The notes below the pieces were generated by a model. That model made no database searches and was not told the origin of the DNA. It worked only from the letters and a program-made list of their open reading frames with translations. Positions 1-11,077 of a DNA stretch of 64,000 nucleotides are shown piece after piece. Every line of letters begins with the position of its first letter. Positions within the stretch are counted from its first letter, which is position 1. The translations under genes were made by a program, and so were the position numbers. Source of the DNA: Pestalotiopsis fici W106-1 (taxonomy: Eukaryota > Ascomycota > Sordariomycetes > Amphisphaeriales > Sporocadaceae); contig NW_006917091.1 in the NCBI RefSeq assembly GCF_000516985.1, positions 2,873,022-2,937,021 on the forward strand, in the 5' to 3' direction.

Positions 1-199
1 ATTGGGAAGGAACTCGTGACAGTGTCTTGGAATTTTTACTCAAGGGGGGAACCTGAACCTTTTTTTCTTTCTTCTTCTTAACTTCTTCATTCACAAATTG
101 ATTCACACAACATCCACTGTGTAATTGTTCCAATTTATTCACGGATACTTTCAGATCACGGGCAAACACAATCAATCCAAGTTGCAGAAGAACTTCACC

Positions 200-693
200 A
201 TGCAGTCCACAGCGGTTCACAAAAACGCAAGACTATACGTCTTGATAAGGCCAGAACAAATCAACAGAGTTCTTGATAGCATGAACACTAGCAATTCTCA
301 ACCGTTCTTCGCGCGTTTAGTGCATCTGCCTTGTCCAGGGTATGGTTCGGCAGGGCCAATCGCATTCAGGTATTTACATACTCTTTATCCCAGATTCCCA
401 ACCCCATTCTCCATGGCCTCGGTCCTACAGTGATAACCTAACATACCTTGTGTGTATTCAGGCTCGCGGACGTGGACGAAGGTGACCAAAAGGATGCGGT
501 AGATCCACCTTATGCGGTGGTTCCCTCCTACCAGGAAATGCCTCCTAATCGCATCATGCCCGATGGTGAGGCGGAGAGAGACGACGACAATAACGACAAC
601 GAGAGCTCCAACGATGCCGACAAGAAACGTCGTAAATACAAAGACATTGATGCTGAAGACGATGACGCCAACGATAATGGCAGCAAGCATTAG
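200..693 (+). CDS. Small acidic hypothetical protein, two exons
   Basis: I do not recognise this 133-residue protein. The model joins exon 1 (to 369) to exon 2 (from 462) across a 92-bp intron with a GTATTT donor, a CTAAC branch site and a TTCAG acceptor. Phase is kept: the split codon AG|G gives Arg. The start ATG sits in a good CACCATG context after a CT-rich leader (about 60-110). The N-terminal half is mildly hydrophobic with no clear signal peptide or membrane segment. The C-terminal 45 residues are strongly acidic and Asn-rich around a small KKRRK basic patch that could act as a nuclear localisation signal; that is inference. A minus-strand open frame (385-777) overlaps but lacks such an intron, so I prefer the plus strand. 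Confidence 0.5.
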
Positions 694-1213
694 CGTGTTG
701 CGCCCACTACGCGGAAGGGCAATTCTGAGCAAGAGCCTGCCAACTTCAGCACTGAAGATTATGGCCTCGTTCTCCAAAAAGAAGTGATGAAATGAAGGAG
801 CATCGATTCTTGCAAAACGTTTGATGGCAAGAGAGACTTGTTTGCAGTATTAGTTACGATGGGCAGGGTACATTGACGCTGAGAAGTAGTACTGTAGAGC
901 TTGGCACTCGGGGTTCCTTATCCAATCATCCATGATCAAACAAAATATAAACACATTTCAATACTAAATGGACAATATCGCGTGAACAAGCTGCTCCTAC
1001 GAATGGGAAGACTCAAGAAATTCCTGCCTATGCACATGTGAGGTATGCCAATCCCATATCACAAGAGCCGTATCCCTCCTGTCGTTACCAACAAAGATAC
1101 AACCGTCCAACCAATGCTGAACGACAATGCCGCAAAAGCGAACCCTGCATTGGGCCCCTCACAATATTGCAAGCTCCCCAGGATCGACTATAATAGCTAG
1201 ATAGGTACAGTAG
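694..1213. other. Intergenic, no gene seen
   Basis: This stretch lies between two convergent genes and would hold both 3' UTRs. No frame in it has coding character, and I see no repeat or RNA gene. Confidence 0.6.
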
Positions 1214-2248
1214 CTAAGCAGGCGTCTCCCAAGCATCGCCAACCCGAAAGCCGTTTGGGAATGGGTCCTGCGGATCGAGTACAACTTGCTGAAAACTCGA
1301 GATCCAGGCACTACCCTTGATAGAAGGTAGTATGGCATCATAATCCCCAACCTTGGTGGTTCCCAGCACGCCACCTTCAAACTCTGTCCCGATAATGCTC
1401 ACATGCCGGACTTTTTCTCCAACGGCAAGTTGGCCACGCGCATGCATGACGGCCATTCTAGCGGAGCAGCCAGTGCCGCATGGGCTTCGATCAAGTCTGC
1501 CAGGAGAAACGACGACGGTATTTCTGGCCAACTTGCCGGTTGGGCAATCTTGATGCGGCACCGTGAACATGAAGTTTGTGACTCCGTGAATACCTGGGTT
1601 CTCGGGGTGGGCAGGATGGATCTTGGCCTGAACGGCTCTCTTGATCAGCTCTCCATACTCGACAAGCTTTTTGCCATGGACAGAGTCATGTGACAGGCCA
1701 GTACAGGCAATATCCACAATGGCATACATCATGCCGCCCCAGGCGATATCGCAGAGAACCTTGCCCAATCCCGGCACTTCTACCTCGAAGTCGAGGGCCA
1801 CCACAAACGAGGGGACATTGTGCACTTCGACCGATTGACACTTTCCATCCTGGCAGTCTGCCGTGGCGGTAACGAGGCCCGCCACAGTATCTAGAGTAAT
1901 CTTGGTCGTGGGTTCTTGCATCTTGATCATGCCCGTCTCGAGGAGGACCGTGGTGGTACATATCGTGTTGGAGCCCGACATGGCCGCATACTCTTCGCAC
2001 TCCATGGTGAGAAAGCCGGCGTCGGCGCGCGGGTCGCAGGGCGGCAGAATGAGGTTGGCGCACTTGGCTGACCGACCCCGCGGCTCGTTGAGTAGAAGCT
2101 GTCGAATTTGATCGTCCTTGGTTAAAAAGTGAAGCATCTTGTCGTACATGGTCTTGCCCGCGACGTCGAGAACGCCTCCCACCACGACGTCGCCAACTTC
2201 GCCCGCGGCATGGACGCCCACTACATTGAATGTTCTCAAAAAGCGCAT
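1214..2248 (-). CDS. Proline racemase superfamily enzyme, Ser/Cys type (hydroxyproline epimerase/dehydratase-like)
   Basis: This 344-residue enzyme belongs to the proline racemase fold, which epimerises or dehydrates proline and hydroxyprolines using two facing acid/base residues. The first active-site motif reads AMSGSNTIC with Ser91 where classical racemases have Cys. The second is DRSPCGTG with Cys257 kept. Ser/Cys members of the superfamily are known as trans-3-hydroxyproline dehydratases and/or 4-hydroxyproline epimerases, so hydroxyproline catabolism is more likely than proline racemisation. The exact substrate is not readable from sequence. The frame stays open 31 codons upstream, but I start at MRFLR because family members begin just ahead of the first strand and the VHAAGE motif. 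No intron is seen. It is probably cytosolic, with no pathway neighbour in the window. An ordinary racemase is the less likely alternative. Confidence 0.88.
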   Translation of the reverse strand: MRFLRTFNVVGVHAAGEVGDVVVGGVLDVAGKTMYDKMLHFLTKDDQIRQLLLNEPRGRSAKCANLILPPCDPRADAGFLTMECEEYAAMSGSNTICTTTVLLETGMIKMQEPTTKITLDTVAGLVTATADCQDGKCQSVEVHNVPSFVVALDFEVEVPGLGKVLCDIAWGGMMYAIVDIACTGLSHDSVHGKKLVEYGELIKRAVQAKIHPAHPENPGIHGVTNFMFTVPHQDCPTGKLARNTVVVSPGRLDRSPCGTGCSARMAVMHARGQLAVGEKVRHVSIIGTEFEGGVLGTTKVGDYDAILPSIKGSAWISSFQQVVLDPQDPFPNGFRVGDAWETPA

Positions 2249-3598
2249 GACTGCAGTAAAACGCCAAGAAGACAAGAAATGAGTGCACAAAATAGAGCTA
2301 CGTAGGCGGTGTATTTCAAAACCAGTAGCGAGTTTAAACATGTACTTGGGCGAAATCAGGACCTATAGGTTACAACTAATAGGTACTACGTGCTAAAGAG
2401 CCTATACTGTAGGTGGGTCTACTATTTGAGAAGGTTTCCGCGGAGACAAGTGACCCACCTCGCCTGATAAGGTGGGAGGACACTCCAAAGAAGAAGGCGA
2501 TCCCGGGATCTGCTGACCTATAGCATCTTTTCATGTCTCGCGACCATGAGCCTAGAATGCAGTGATTTTCGCTACTCAAGGATGGCAACGGCGGAATGAG
2601 AGGCTTGGCCTTTGTCAAGGTTTTTTTTTTGCTGACTTTATGCCATAATTCAATAATTCATCATCGGAATGCATGCCTACACATTTGTCTATTCACCGAG
2701 GGGACAATGTAGGTGGGTAGCTCAGGGCCCAGCTAGTGCCCATTCCACGCAGACAGCTCAGTTGGACGACCTAACGATACTCGCTGTGCCTCTACCCTGG
2801 GGACGATTGTTAAACAGCTGCAAGACATTTTTCAACCACCGATAATGATATTGTTTAGCTTGGAGACAGAGTTTTGCGTCTCTGTGTAGAAACCTTTCAT
2901 GATGCCAGGGCGTGTAGCCTCAGGAAAGCCCTATTCAGTCAAAAGGGCAAGCATAGGTGGAAAAAATGCACGGCGATGGTGACGATGGTCAAAATGTATA
3001 GGAGAAAGTAGAGATGAGATGCGCGGTCCAGAATCACTGAACGGGCCAATATATCATGCACATGACTTTTCTCAACGCAATTGTTTCTCGATCCTGTAAT
3101 AATGATGTTGCCCGTATAAGATCCAGCAGGTGCTGTTTCCCTTGGTACTATAAAGGTATACCGCATAACTTGAAACCATTGCTTGTCCAATCAAATGTAA
3201 TTAACAATACTATACACTGGACTAGTTGCCAGTTGCGCGCCCCACCCTGCACTACTTCCAGCACTTGCCTCGGCGTCTGAGCAACTAGATACCTATGTAC
3301 TTGCCCACTGGTCGCATATCAGAAAATCCCATCTTTGCAACTACCCTCATCAAAGTACATTACTCTCAAGAAGAAGCTACTCGGGAGAAGTTACTCGAGC
3401 TTGGTTTCTCGTTCAGATCAGTTCATGGATCCGTCAACTACCTCGTCATAGTTCATGGTCGCCAAGAGGAAGGCACCCATCCCCCTACTTTGACTCGATT
3501 TTATCGACATTAGCAAATGCGAGAACAGTCCGCCTCCAGAACATCACTCACGCCTTGATCTTTGACATCCGATCTTCGCCTTCTGCAGACTCCATCCC
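2249..3598. other. Intergenic, no gene seen
   Basis: About 1.35 kb. It contains several near-identical AGGTGGG words (near 2413, 2462 and 2712) and short open frames without coding character. Its left part is the upstream region of the proline racemase-like gene. Confidence 0.55.
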
Positions 3599-4340
3599 AT
3601 GACCATGGCGTCTCAATCAAACATGACACTCGTCGAGATCGCCAAGACAACCAGCGAGATTCTCTACTCGGTTATCCGCATCCTAGAGATGGTACTTCTC
3701 AACATAGATGAGTTGATCCGCAAGGAAAAGAACGACCTTCGCGAGGATCAGGACGGCCTTGGTCAGCTAAAGAACGACCTTCGCCTGGTAAAGAACAACC
3801 TTCGGCAGCTAAAAGAGAGATTTTGCGAGCTAGAGATGATGTTTCGCACAAGAAAGATGGAGCTTCGCGAGCTAGAAATGAAGATTCGCAAGCTAGAAAT
3901 GAAGATTCGCAAGCGAAAAATGGTTCTTCACGAGCTAGAGGAGAAGCATCGACAGAGCAAGAAGTTGTGTCGCGAGATGAGCCAGAACTGTCTTACACTC
4001 ATTTAAGCTCTTGACCTTGATCACCTCGCCTTCGAATCCATCAAGGAAAAGTTGAGAGTTTACAACGGTGAGCCACGGGGAAGTCCAATTCTAGAAGCAG
4101 CAATTTGCTAATGAAACGTGAATAGATGCCTTTGAAGCGGCAAGGATTAGGTCAATGGCGACAGGAATCATGGAGAACCCCCCCATGATTCAAGCTTTGA
4201 TGGTCCCAGTAAGGGCAGCAACATCACTGGCTTTGTTATTCAGTCAGACCATTAGGAAGGCATCGAGAAGTCCATTAAACAGTTTTTCAACCCGGTTAAA
4301 CCACGTCAGGGTTGAAGTGAGGACATTGAGCCATGAATAA
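3599..4340 (+). pseudogene. Probable broken coiled-coil protein gene
   Basis: An ATG-initiated frame of 135 codons encodes a Lys/Glu/Arg/Leu-rich coiled coil. It has imperfect 7- and 14-residue repeats (LELEMKIRK-like units near residues 95-120) after a more hydrophobic N-terminus. The TAA at 4004-4006 is followed at once, in the same frame, by another 20 sensible codons. These run into a good intron (4070-4126; GTGAGC donor, GCTAATG branch, TAG acceptor) and then about 70 further codons ending at 4338-4340. The simplest reading is one gene interrupted by a stop. The alternatives are a poorly defined extra intron that removes the stop, or a genuine short protein ending at 4006. I do not recognise the family and claim no function. 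Confidence 0.45.
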
Positions 4341-5345
4341 TATGGAGGACATGCAAGGACTGCTCACCAATATTGCCCGGTGTATCGTATTCGGCAGATA
4401 GTGCTATGGATCTGAGGCCTACTGAGTCCAAAATTCACTCATTCTAGTCGCAACAAGGCAGTTCATTTAACCTGGTCTTTTCAATGTATTCCTTTGAGTG
4501 ACTCAACTTGGATGAAAAACTGCAATTTGACAAAACAAATTAGAGGTACTTGACCCTTGGTGTGTGCGTGATGCTGACTTCACCTCTTCTTAGCTGCAAT
4601 TCAACCAATGTCCATGTTTGCCTTGGCCTCCACGGCGGAAACCTGTGTAGTCTCTGGCGCAAACGAGGCATTTTTGTCGAAAAGCCGGACAGTAGAAATC
4701 AGGTCATTGCTGAGTGAAAGCACCTAACGCGCCGCACTCAGCTGATGGATGCCGCAACGCCGCGACGTCTTCACACAACAATCGAGCGTTTTCACTCGCC
4801 CCTGATTATCGTCCATGTGGCCAACAAGATCCCCGACATGGAACTTGAGGCCTCCCACCAAGCTTTGATGCATTTCTGTTGACTGTGCTCAATATCAGCG
4901 AGACGAAGTGTCGATCTAGAATCTCCTGGGTGGCATTCGTTAGAGCTGAACAGCTCATCCGACATCCAAAGCTAACAGAGATCATGGCGCTAGAATCTTA
5001 AGTGTGAAGAATCGCCTTGTTGAAAATCGACGCAGTCTCAAGGGCCTTGTCGAAAGCGAACAGGCAAGTTCATGCTTCAATAATGGCGCGAGAACTTGCA
5101 CAAGGATCGCAATTGGAATTCGCCCAGAGGCGACAATTTCTGAGCATTGTCCAAGCCGGTCGACACGCTACTCAGAGGACGTTCATGTCATTATGGACGA
5201 GAGTGTGTAGGTACTTTTTGGACATTCTCGAGGTTGCATGCAAGCAGTCGGGCGAGGCAGTGCCCATTTCCCGCTACGACGAGCGCCACACTAGAATTCT
5301 ACCCGCGTGTTGACGGAGAGTATACAAGCCACACTACATGATTTG
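4341..5345. pseudogene. Decayed coding sequence, strand uncertain
   Basis: Coding-like pieces occur without an intact frame. On the plus strand, about 4340-4400 continues the previous gene in a shifted frame. Two pieces, at about 4760-4880 and 4880-5000, read sensibly in different frames, and a 98-codon frame (5017-5313) follows. On the minus strand, about 4610-4870 also reads as a protein-like stretch containing one in-frame TAG. I cannot decide the strand, and I recognise no domain. The pattern fits an old gene accumulating stops and frameshifts next to the broken coiled-coil gene. Confidence 0.3.
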
Positions 5346-6315
5346 ACAAATGTAGTGAAATTTGCAAATACTTCTGCGCCTTTTGCTCCTTGCCAAGGTC
5401 TGTGCTAAAGTTCATGCGCTTGGTAGAGTCAAGGAATGGATTATGCTTTTCAAACGCCTGGTTTTATCAATGGCCAGGAGAAAGAAAAGCGTCGGTATCA
5501 AGCTGTAGTGACTTTACATTTGTAAACAGCAGCAAGTCATTTATTTTGTCCAAGGCATCGAGGTCGCACAAGTTTGGAGACACCTGGCCATGAATACGTG
5601 TAGAATCAGGCTGTGTCCCGGCGTGCGGGCTGTGCTGGTAACTAGACAAGGGTTTGCATATTGGGTGGTCAACGATCCTGACAGCCTGATGGTTTTCTGT
5701 CTGTCGGGCGTCAATAAAATGATTGACCGAGATACAACATACCATTGGGTTGGGTTGTGGCCATTCAAGATTGTGCATGTAATCAGATGTCATTTGACAA
5801 TGGCAGTATTGGAGAGATAAGATCAAATGATTAATCTTTGTACTTTTCAAACTCATACTGAGGGTCTTTATTTCAAGGCAAAGATTATCAAGAACCTCAA
5901 TGTAAAATCACAGCCTTATGCTTGGGAGTGGGGACGAAGCAGTGAATGATTTGACCACAAATCCCCGTAAAAAAGGAGGAGAGGTACTTTGTGAGCACTC
6001 TCTAAAGTACACCATACCAACTTGACCATCATTCGCTGAGATATGGACTTGGATGGCAGACGGAAGCGCCTGGACTCTCAGCTTGGTTGGCTCAGCTGCA
6101 TGCAGACACACCCCTGTCCTCTGCATTTGTTTTCCGTTTAGATCAACAGTGCCTGGCTTTCCTTGGGGTCGCATAAAATGGTGTGTCTGCCCACCGTTGA
6201 AGATCATCGAGCCTTGCCGCTGTCATCATTCTTTTGCCTATTTTTGCGTTTCGACATCGACTTTGTGCTTCAGAAGGATCTTCAAATTCGATTTCAGCAT
6301 ACTTGAACACGCATC
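5346..6315. other. Intergenic, no supported gene
   Basis: Open frames here (for example minus-strand 5908-6207, 99 codons, and 5467-5856) lack splice partners, family features or good start contexts. The last 150 bp are probably the promoter and leader of the following membrane protein gene. Confidence 0.45.
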
Positions 6316-7828
6316 ATGGTGGAGACCTTTACCCCCGAGTGCACGTTTCCCGATCATCGTGTCAATTATGTTGGGGCGCCGCCGCTGCGATCTACACTGG
6401 GCATTGTGTGGCCTTGTGTCTTGACCTTGATTGCATCCATCTATACGGCCTTACACCTAGATGTCATTGCTGATACGGAAGCTACTTCAACCAAGCAATG
6501 CGATTGCAATTTGTGCACGAAGCCATGGCTACCAAATCGCATCTGTCGCGATATAAGGTCTTTGGTGGTTCCCCTCAGTATTGCTGCCATTGCCCTTTTT
6601 GCTCCTGAACTGGTTGCACAGAGGGCGATGTTTGAACTGTATTGGTGCGGATCTGTAAGGCGAAGACTAAAGGAAATTGGACAAGTAAAGGACGAAGTGT
6701 GCGTTCAGTGAACCCCCTCTCCTTTTGCATGGAAATGAAAATCAAATCAAATCAGAATTCAGCCTTCTTTCGCAAATACTGACGTAGGGACATAGAATTC
6801 CCCAGTGGACCAGAACGCACTGCTACTACGTCAACATGGGCGGGTTCCGTCTATGTTGTCTTGGCCCATTCGCTGCTCACAATGAGTCTCCCGAGGCCGC
6901 TTGTGACTGCAAGGAAACGGTGTTAAACCGCAGGGCACTCTCCCTTGCCATACGTTGTGGCTTGTTGCCCAAAGAACCTCCTGTCAGTAAACAAGAGATA
7001 CTTGACCATTCCAAGGCCGGGGCTTTCGCCAAAGTCCTCGCAGTCTGGCAGATTGCGTGGTTCTTGGTCGACAAAGTCACGAGGCTTGCTCGCCACCTAC
7101 CTATCGCACAACTTGAAGTGGGTGTGGCGGGTTTTGCTATGACGAGCTTGGTGACATACGGTTTTTATTTCAGCAAGCCCAAAGGAGTCGGCATAGGTTC
7201 CAGAATCTCGTTTGATATTCCACAAGACCCCGAGATCCAAGGAGTTCTACGATCTCAATACAATGCTTTGGAGGGGAAAAGTCACGACGAAATGCGAAAG
7301 ATGATCGATTCCGAAGAACGGGGCGACCGAAGTCGATGCCTCGAGTTGGCATTCCACCTACACGCTGAAACCCATCGTCTCACTAAACAAAGAGTATCAT
7401 TTTACTGGGAACTTATGTCACATGTGGACGTAGATGCCAAAGAACAAGTATATTTTCATAAAATTTGGTTAGTCGGTTTTTTGGGAGGAATATTTGCATT
7501 ACCCTTCGGAGCTATCCACGTAGCTGCATGGAACGCAACCTTTCCAACAACAATCGATCAGTGGCTGTGGAGAATCTCGTCACTGGTGTCGATGCTTATA
7601 ATACTGTCAGCCAGCGTTTTAGCAGTTTTTATTTTTTGGATGCAGGACCTCTTTGAAGATGATAATAACGTGGTCAAGAGGGTGGCAGTGGGCATAGTCG
7701 TATTCTCTCTACCATGTTATGCGGTTGCTAGGGGCGTTCTCATTGTCGAAATGGTACGCTGTATGCTATTTCTCCCACCTCAAGCTTACACCACCTCATG
7801 GACAACTAACGTCCCGCATCTTGGGTAA
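6316..7828 (+). CDS. Multi-pass membrane protein of a common filamentous-fungal family
   Basis: The model predicts 471 residues from two exons (to 6698, then from 6796). The 97-bp intron has a GTGCGT donor, a CTGAC branch site 12 nt from its TAG acceptor, and a phase-2 junction giving Val. The layout matches a widespread uncharacterised ascomycete family. That layout is a first helix near residues 25-47, a second that includes FAPEL, then a segment ending in a W-T-x-x-H-x-Y-x-x-M-G-G-F motif after the junction. A soluble middle follows, with a hydrophobic helix near the PIAQLE segment, and at least three hydrophobic segments close the protein. I recall the family pattern, not a function. A Cys-rich patch (CDCNLC) lies in the first loop. 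No neighbour suggests a role. Confidence 0.72.
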
Positions 7829-9010
7829 ACCTTTCATCAGCACGGTTACATAGTGAATAGGAGCCAGATCCATCAAACCTTTGATCTTGACGATATAACC
7901 AGACTCACCATGATCGTGTAGTGTCTGTGTGAGATACTTCATTCCTCATATTCCCTACAATTTCGTAACTCAAGCAATACTTGAGCACGACAAGCGATAG
8001 GTCATCATCTTCAGAGCCAGACGGATGGGCTCATTCAAGACTTGGTCTCCAGGCTTTACCAATCCGATCAAATCGGTCCATATTGAGTATTTCGTTCGGT
8101 TTTCCTGTCTCTACATTGATGGCACGTTGTTAGGTTGAGAGAGCAATTCACTATAGAATCGGACAATCATTACTTCTCATTCAATGCTTGTGAGGCCTGC
8201 GTCGTCGTGGACACTTTGCGCCAGCACTGTATGACACAGTGACCTCTGTTGTTCAAACGAAGCAAAGACTGATTCCATGATTGTGGAAAGATCACTTGGT
8301 CCAAGACTAGAAAATACCATACAAATGTTGTGATAGCCTCATGGTTTCCGGGAATGTTCCGGGCCGTACACGCCCTGCGCGCAAAGAGGCGGCTAGAGCC
8401 TTGTTCATATACAGACGTTGCCGAGTCATGCTGTTTGCCTTTGTAGAATTGAAGGTGCCATGATGCAATACCTGGGGCTTCTTGATATTGGCATTTGACG
8501 TGCATTATCTGTATGAGCGAACGTGCAGCTCGATAGGGACAGCCTGGGCATGGCTGACTAACCTAGATGATTAGTATCCGAGAGAGTCATATAAATGCAC
8601 AGGAAAAGCGTAGATGGAAGAGGTGTCAAGCTGTAAATAGTGTTTGGGCTCAATCATATTCACTTGGAGCTCATTGTAGGATTACATGGCGCTTGTAGCG
8701 GTCACTGCTAGGTGGAGGGTGAGAGTCGATCACTGATCATATGGGTCCTCCCCGTGCGGAGAGTTCCATTATTTTCGAGTCTCCAAGGCTCAGTGCTGCC
8801 TCAAACTTATTCCTAGTGCCAATTCAGTGGGCCGACATCCGAGAAGGATCAAAGTTACTAATAACCGACCACAAGAATACGAATGGCACATGAGTGTCGA
8901 CACGCAGGATAACGCGCTTCGAAAAAAGGAATCAGCGAGACATTATCTCATTGCATTGGTGAATCCGAATCAACATTGCCTGACGTTACAAAATCGCCAC
9001 AAGAGAGAGA
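7829..9010. other. Intergenic, no supported gene
   Basis: A 111-codon minus-strand frame (8170-8505) and a 127-codon plus frame (8827-9210) exist. Neither has family features, a convincing start or splice partners. I see no RNA gene or repeat. Confidence 0.4.
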
Positions 9011-9421
9011 TCAACACGAGCAGCACAGCTGACGGTGGAGTCGTGGTTGTGAATCTAGATTGGACCAAGTCGGAAGCCCAGGTTGCCCAACAAGCACCAG
9101 CTCCAAATCCGTGTGTGGGCAGTCCTCGTATTCCAGACTTGGTGCGTTGTTCGCGGCACCCACCTCGGCGACAGCGCCCAATACACAGTACTCGCCATGG
9201 CTGCGGTTAATTCGGATGGGTGCAGAAGAAGAGAGAATTTCGTCCCAGGAATATTCCGAGTATGAAAAGTGATTCTCGCCCGGATGCGTAGTGTAGACGT
9301 CGCAGGTGGAGACTGGATGGCAGCATTTCAACATGGAACCACCAGATGCAGCTATGGAGTCAAGGAAGCAAGTAGAATCATTGTAGCACAGCAACCAAAA
9401 GGGATCATGTGCATCCCCCAT
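9011..9421 (-). CDS. Possible exon or relic of an unknown protein
   Basis: A 136-codon minus-strand frame has protein-like composition, with spaced Cys, Trp and acidic residues and a stretch around HFSYSEYSWDEI. It continues sensibly about seven codons upstream of its ATG before reaching a stop, which suggests an internal exon or a decayed gene rather than a complete short protein. The last 10-12 codons look less coding-like, so the true end may be a splice site. I recognise no domain. An overlapping plus-strand frame is a competing reading. Confidence 0.25.
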   Translation of the reverse strand: MGDAHDPFWLLCYNDSTCFLDSIAASGGSMLKCCHPVSTCDVYTTHPGENHFSYSEYSWDEILSSSAPIRINRSHGEYCVLGAVAEVGAANNAPSLEYEDCPHTDLELVLVGQPGLPTWSNLDSQPRLHRQLCCSC

Positions 9422-11077
9422 ATTGGTGATGACTGCAATCCATCATGTAATTGAATGCTGCAGCCTGCAAACCGGGGACATTCTGCACACGTAGGTATGA
9501 CACTGTAGGTACAGGACTGCAGCATTGGCATCTTTTCTGACGATCAGTCAATTTCAAAATTCTTGCTGACGGGAACTGCCAGCCAGTACCGGCCATGTGC
9601 TCAGCACCGACGTTTCATGAATTTGGCCCGTCTCTTTGAACTGAGACCGCGACCTTTCAACAAGACAACAGAATTGGACTGGCTCCGTGGACGTGCTCAT
9701 ACAAACGGCTCCCTCTCAAAGCCTCACCGACGCTCGAAAAGACTTGACCAGTCGAGCCAGTTGGCATTGCCCCAATATTCCGTCGTCTCCAGTATGCTGC
9801 TAGGAAGAAGTTAAACCTGCTTTACCTTCAAGGGGATCAACACTGTGCTCTTTATGCGCCGTGCCTATTCATGCGCTAGACATCTCGAGATCACCGGCCG
9901 ATCTCACCTAGCCACCTTTCTTTCCCCACACCCAACGCGGGAATTGACCTTTTGGCTGTTTGATGTTTAATTCACTTTCGCCGAGACAAGAGGGTAAAAG
10001 GGAAGACAAAGACACCAGGGTCTATAGGATAGACACTCGGCCATGTCTAGCTTTAAAGAGATGGATTTTAGACTCTTCTCTCACATGTCACACTGGATGT
10101 GTGTTATCTTTCTTTGCAAGATGCCCGACAGACACATTTAGTATCAATCCCTCGTTCAGACCTGAAAAAAAAGTCGTTTTGGGCTCGGGTACCTTGCCCA
10201 CCACTTTAAAGCAAGCATAAGCCCGGAAAGAAGCTCGTAATTTTAATTCCTAGGCCACGGGGTGACTAGAGAGCGAACTAGAGAGCTCGGCAGGCCCCCA
10301 GGGGAACGCGCCGTGGCATCGACCAACAGGGATTGAACCGCTGGCGCATTGAGCGAGCATCTGAGCCGACATTATGGGGGGGGGAGGGCCCCGGGGGGTT
10401 ACCTTGAGGCTTTGCAACTTGCGCAGGGCCAAATAGGTGGGAGTAGAAAAAAGGAAAAACCTTGGCATCAAGTCAGAAGCCGGCCGCCGCATATGGACGG
10501 TCCATATTTAATTGTATGTACCCCAAGGCCTAAGCCCAAGCTCGGAGGTAACATCGTATGGCAACTGGACCCGTACTATTTCTCTGACTCGAATTGAATT
10601 TTTTTTTCTTCTTCCCAGCTCACCTGCACACTAATAATATACTACCCCTGCCGCCAATGACGGAGTGGTACAACAGGCCTTCCCCAGCCCAGGGGCAGAG
10701 ACGGCCGGGTCGCCGTTTTGGTTGGTAGTTGAGAGGCAAAATGGAACGGTAGTGTACAGAGTAGTACTGTGTAGGATGAAGCTAGGTAATGTACCTTGAA
10801 GCATGGCAGAGATGGAACGTGTCGACCGTGTCTGTCTGTCTGTCTGTCTGGCGTGGGAAAGATTTCTCTCTGCCTGATTTGTTCCTATTTAATGGCAAGG
10901 TTTCTCCCCGTAAACAAACTTTGTTCTCCTCTTTGACCTCTGATTCCCGTCTCTTTTCTTTGCAGAAACTTCTCTTATAATAGCATACAATCGCTACCAC
11001 ATACAGTCGCTACTACGATATCTCCTTCTCGACTTAGACCGATACCCCCATTTACTTAATATTCCAAACCCGCAAAA
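9422..11077. other. Intergenic and promoter region of the GPI-protein gene
   Basis: No gene is seen. There is a G-rich block at about 10375-10400 with a long G run. A TCTG tandem repeat lies at 10831-10850 (five units), followed by CT-rich sequence (10860-10975) ahead of the wall protein ATG. Such CT-rich tracts commonly lie near transcription starts in filamentous fungi. Confidence 0.5.
10831..10850. repeat. TCTG microsatellite
   Basis: Five tandem TCTG units lie about 230 bp upstream of the GPI-protein start codon, inside its CT-rich leader or promoter. Confidence 0.9.

Noticed and set aside
5908..6207. 99-codon minus-strand frame
   Set aside because: Plausible composition in part, but no splice partner, family mark or conserved start; left unannotated.
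10290..10375. tRNA- or SINE-like minus-strand sequence with a B-box-like GGTTCAATCC
   Set aside because: The T-stem does not pair, no acceptor stem forms, and no proper A-box spacing was found.
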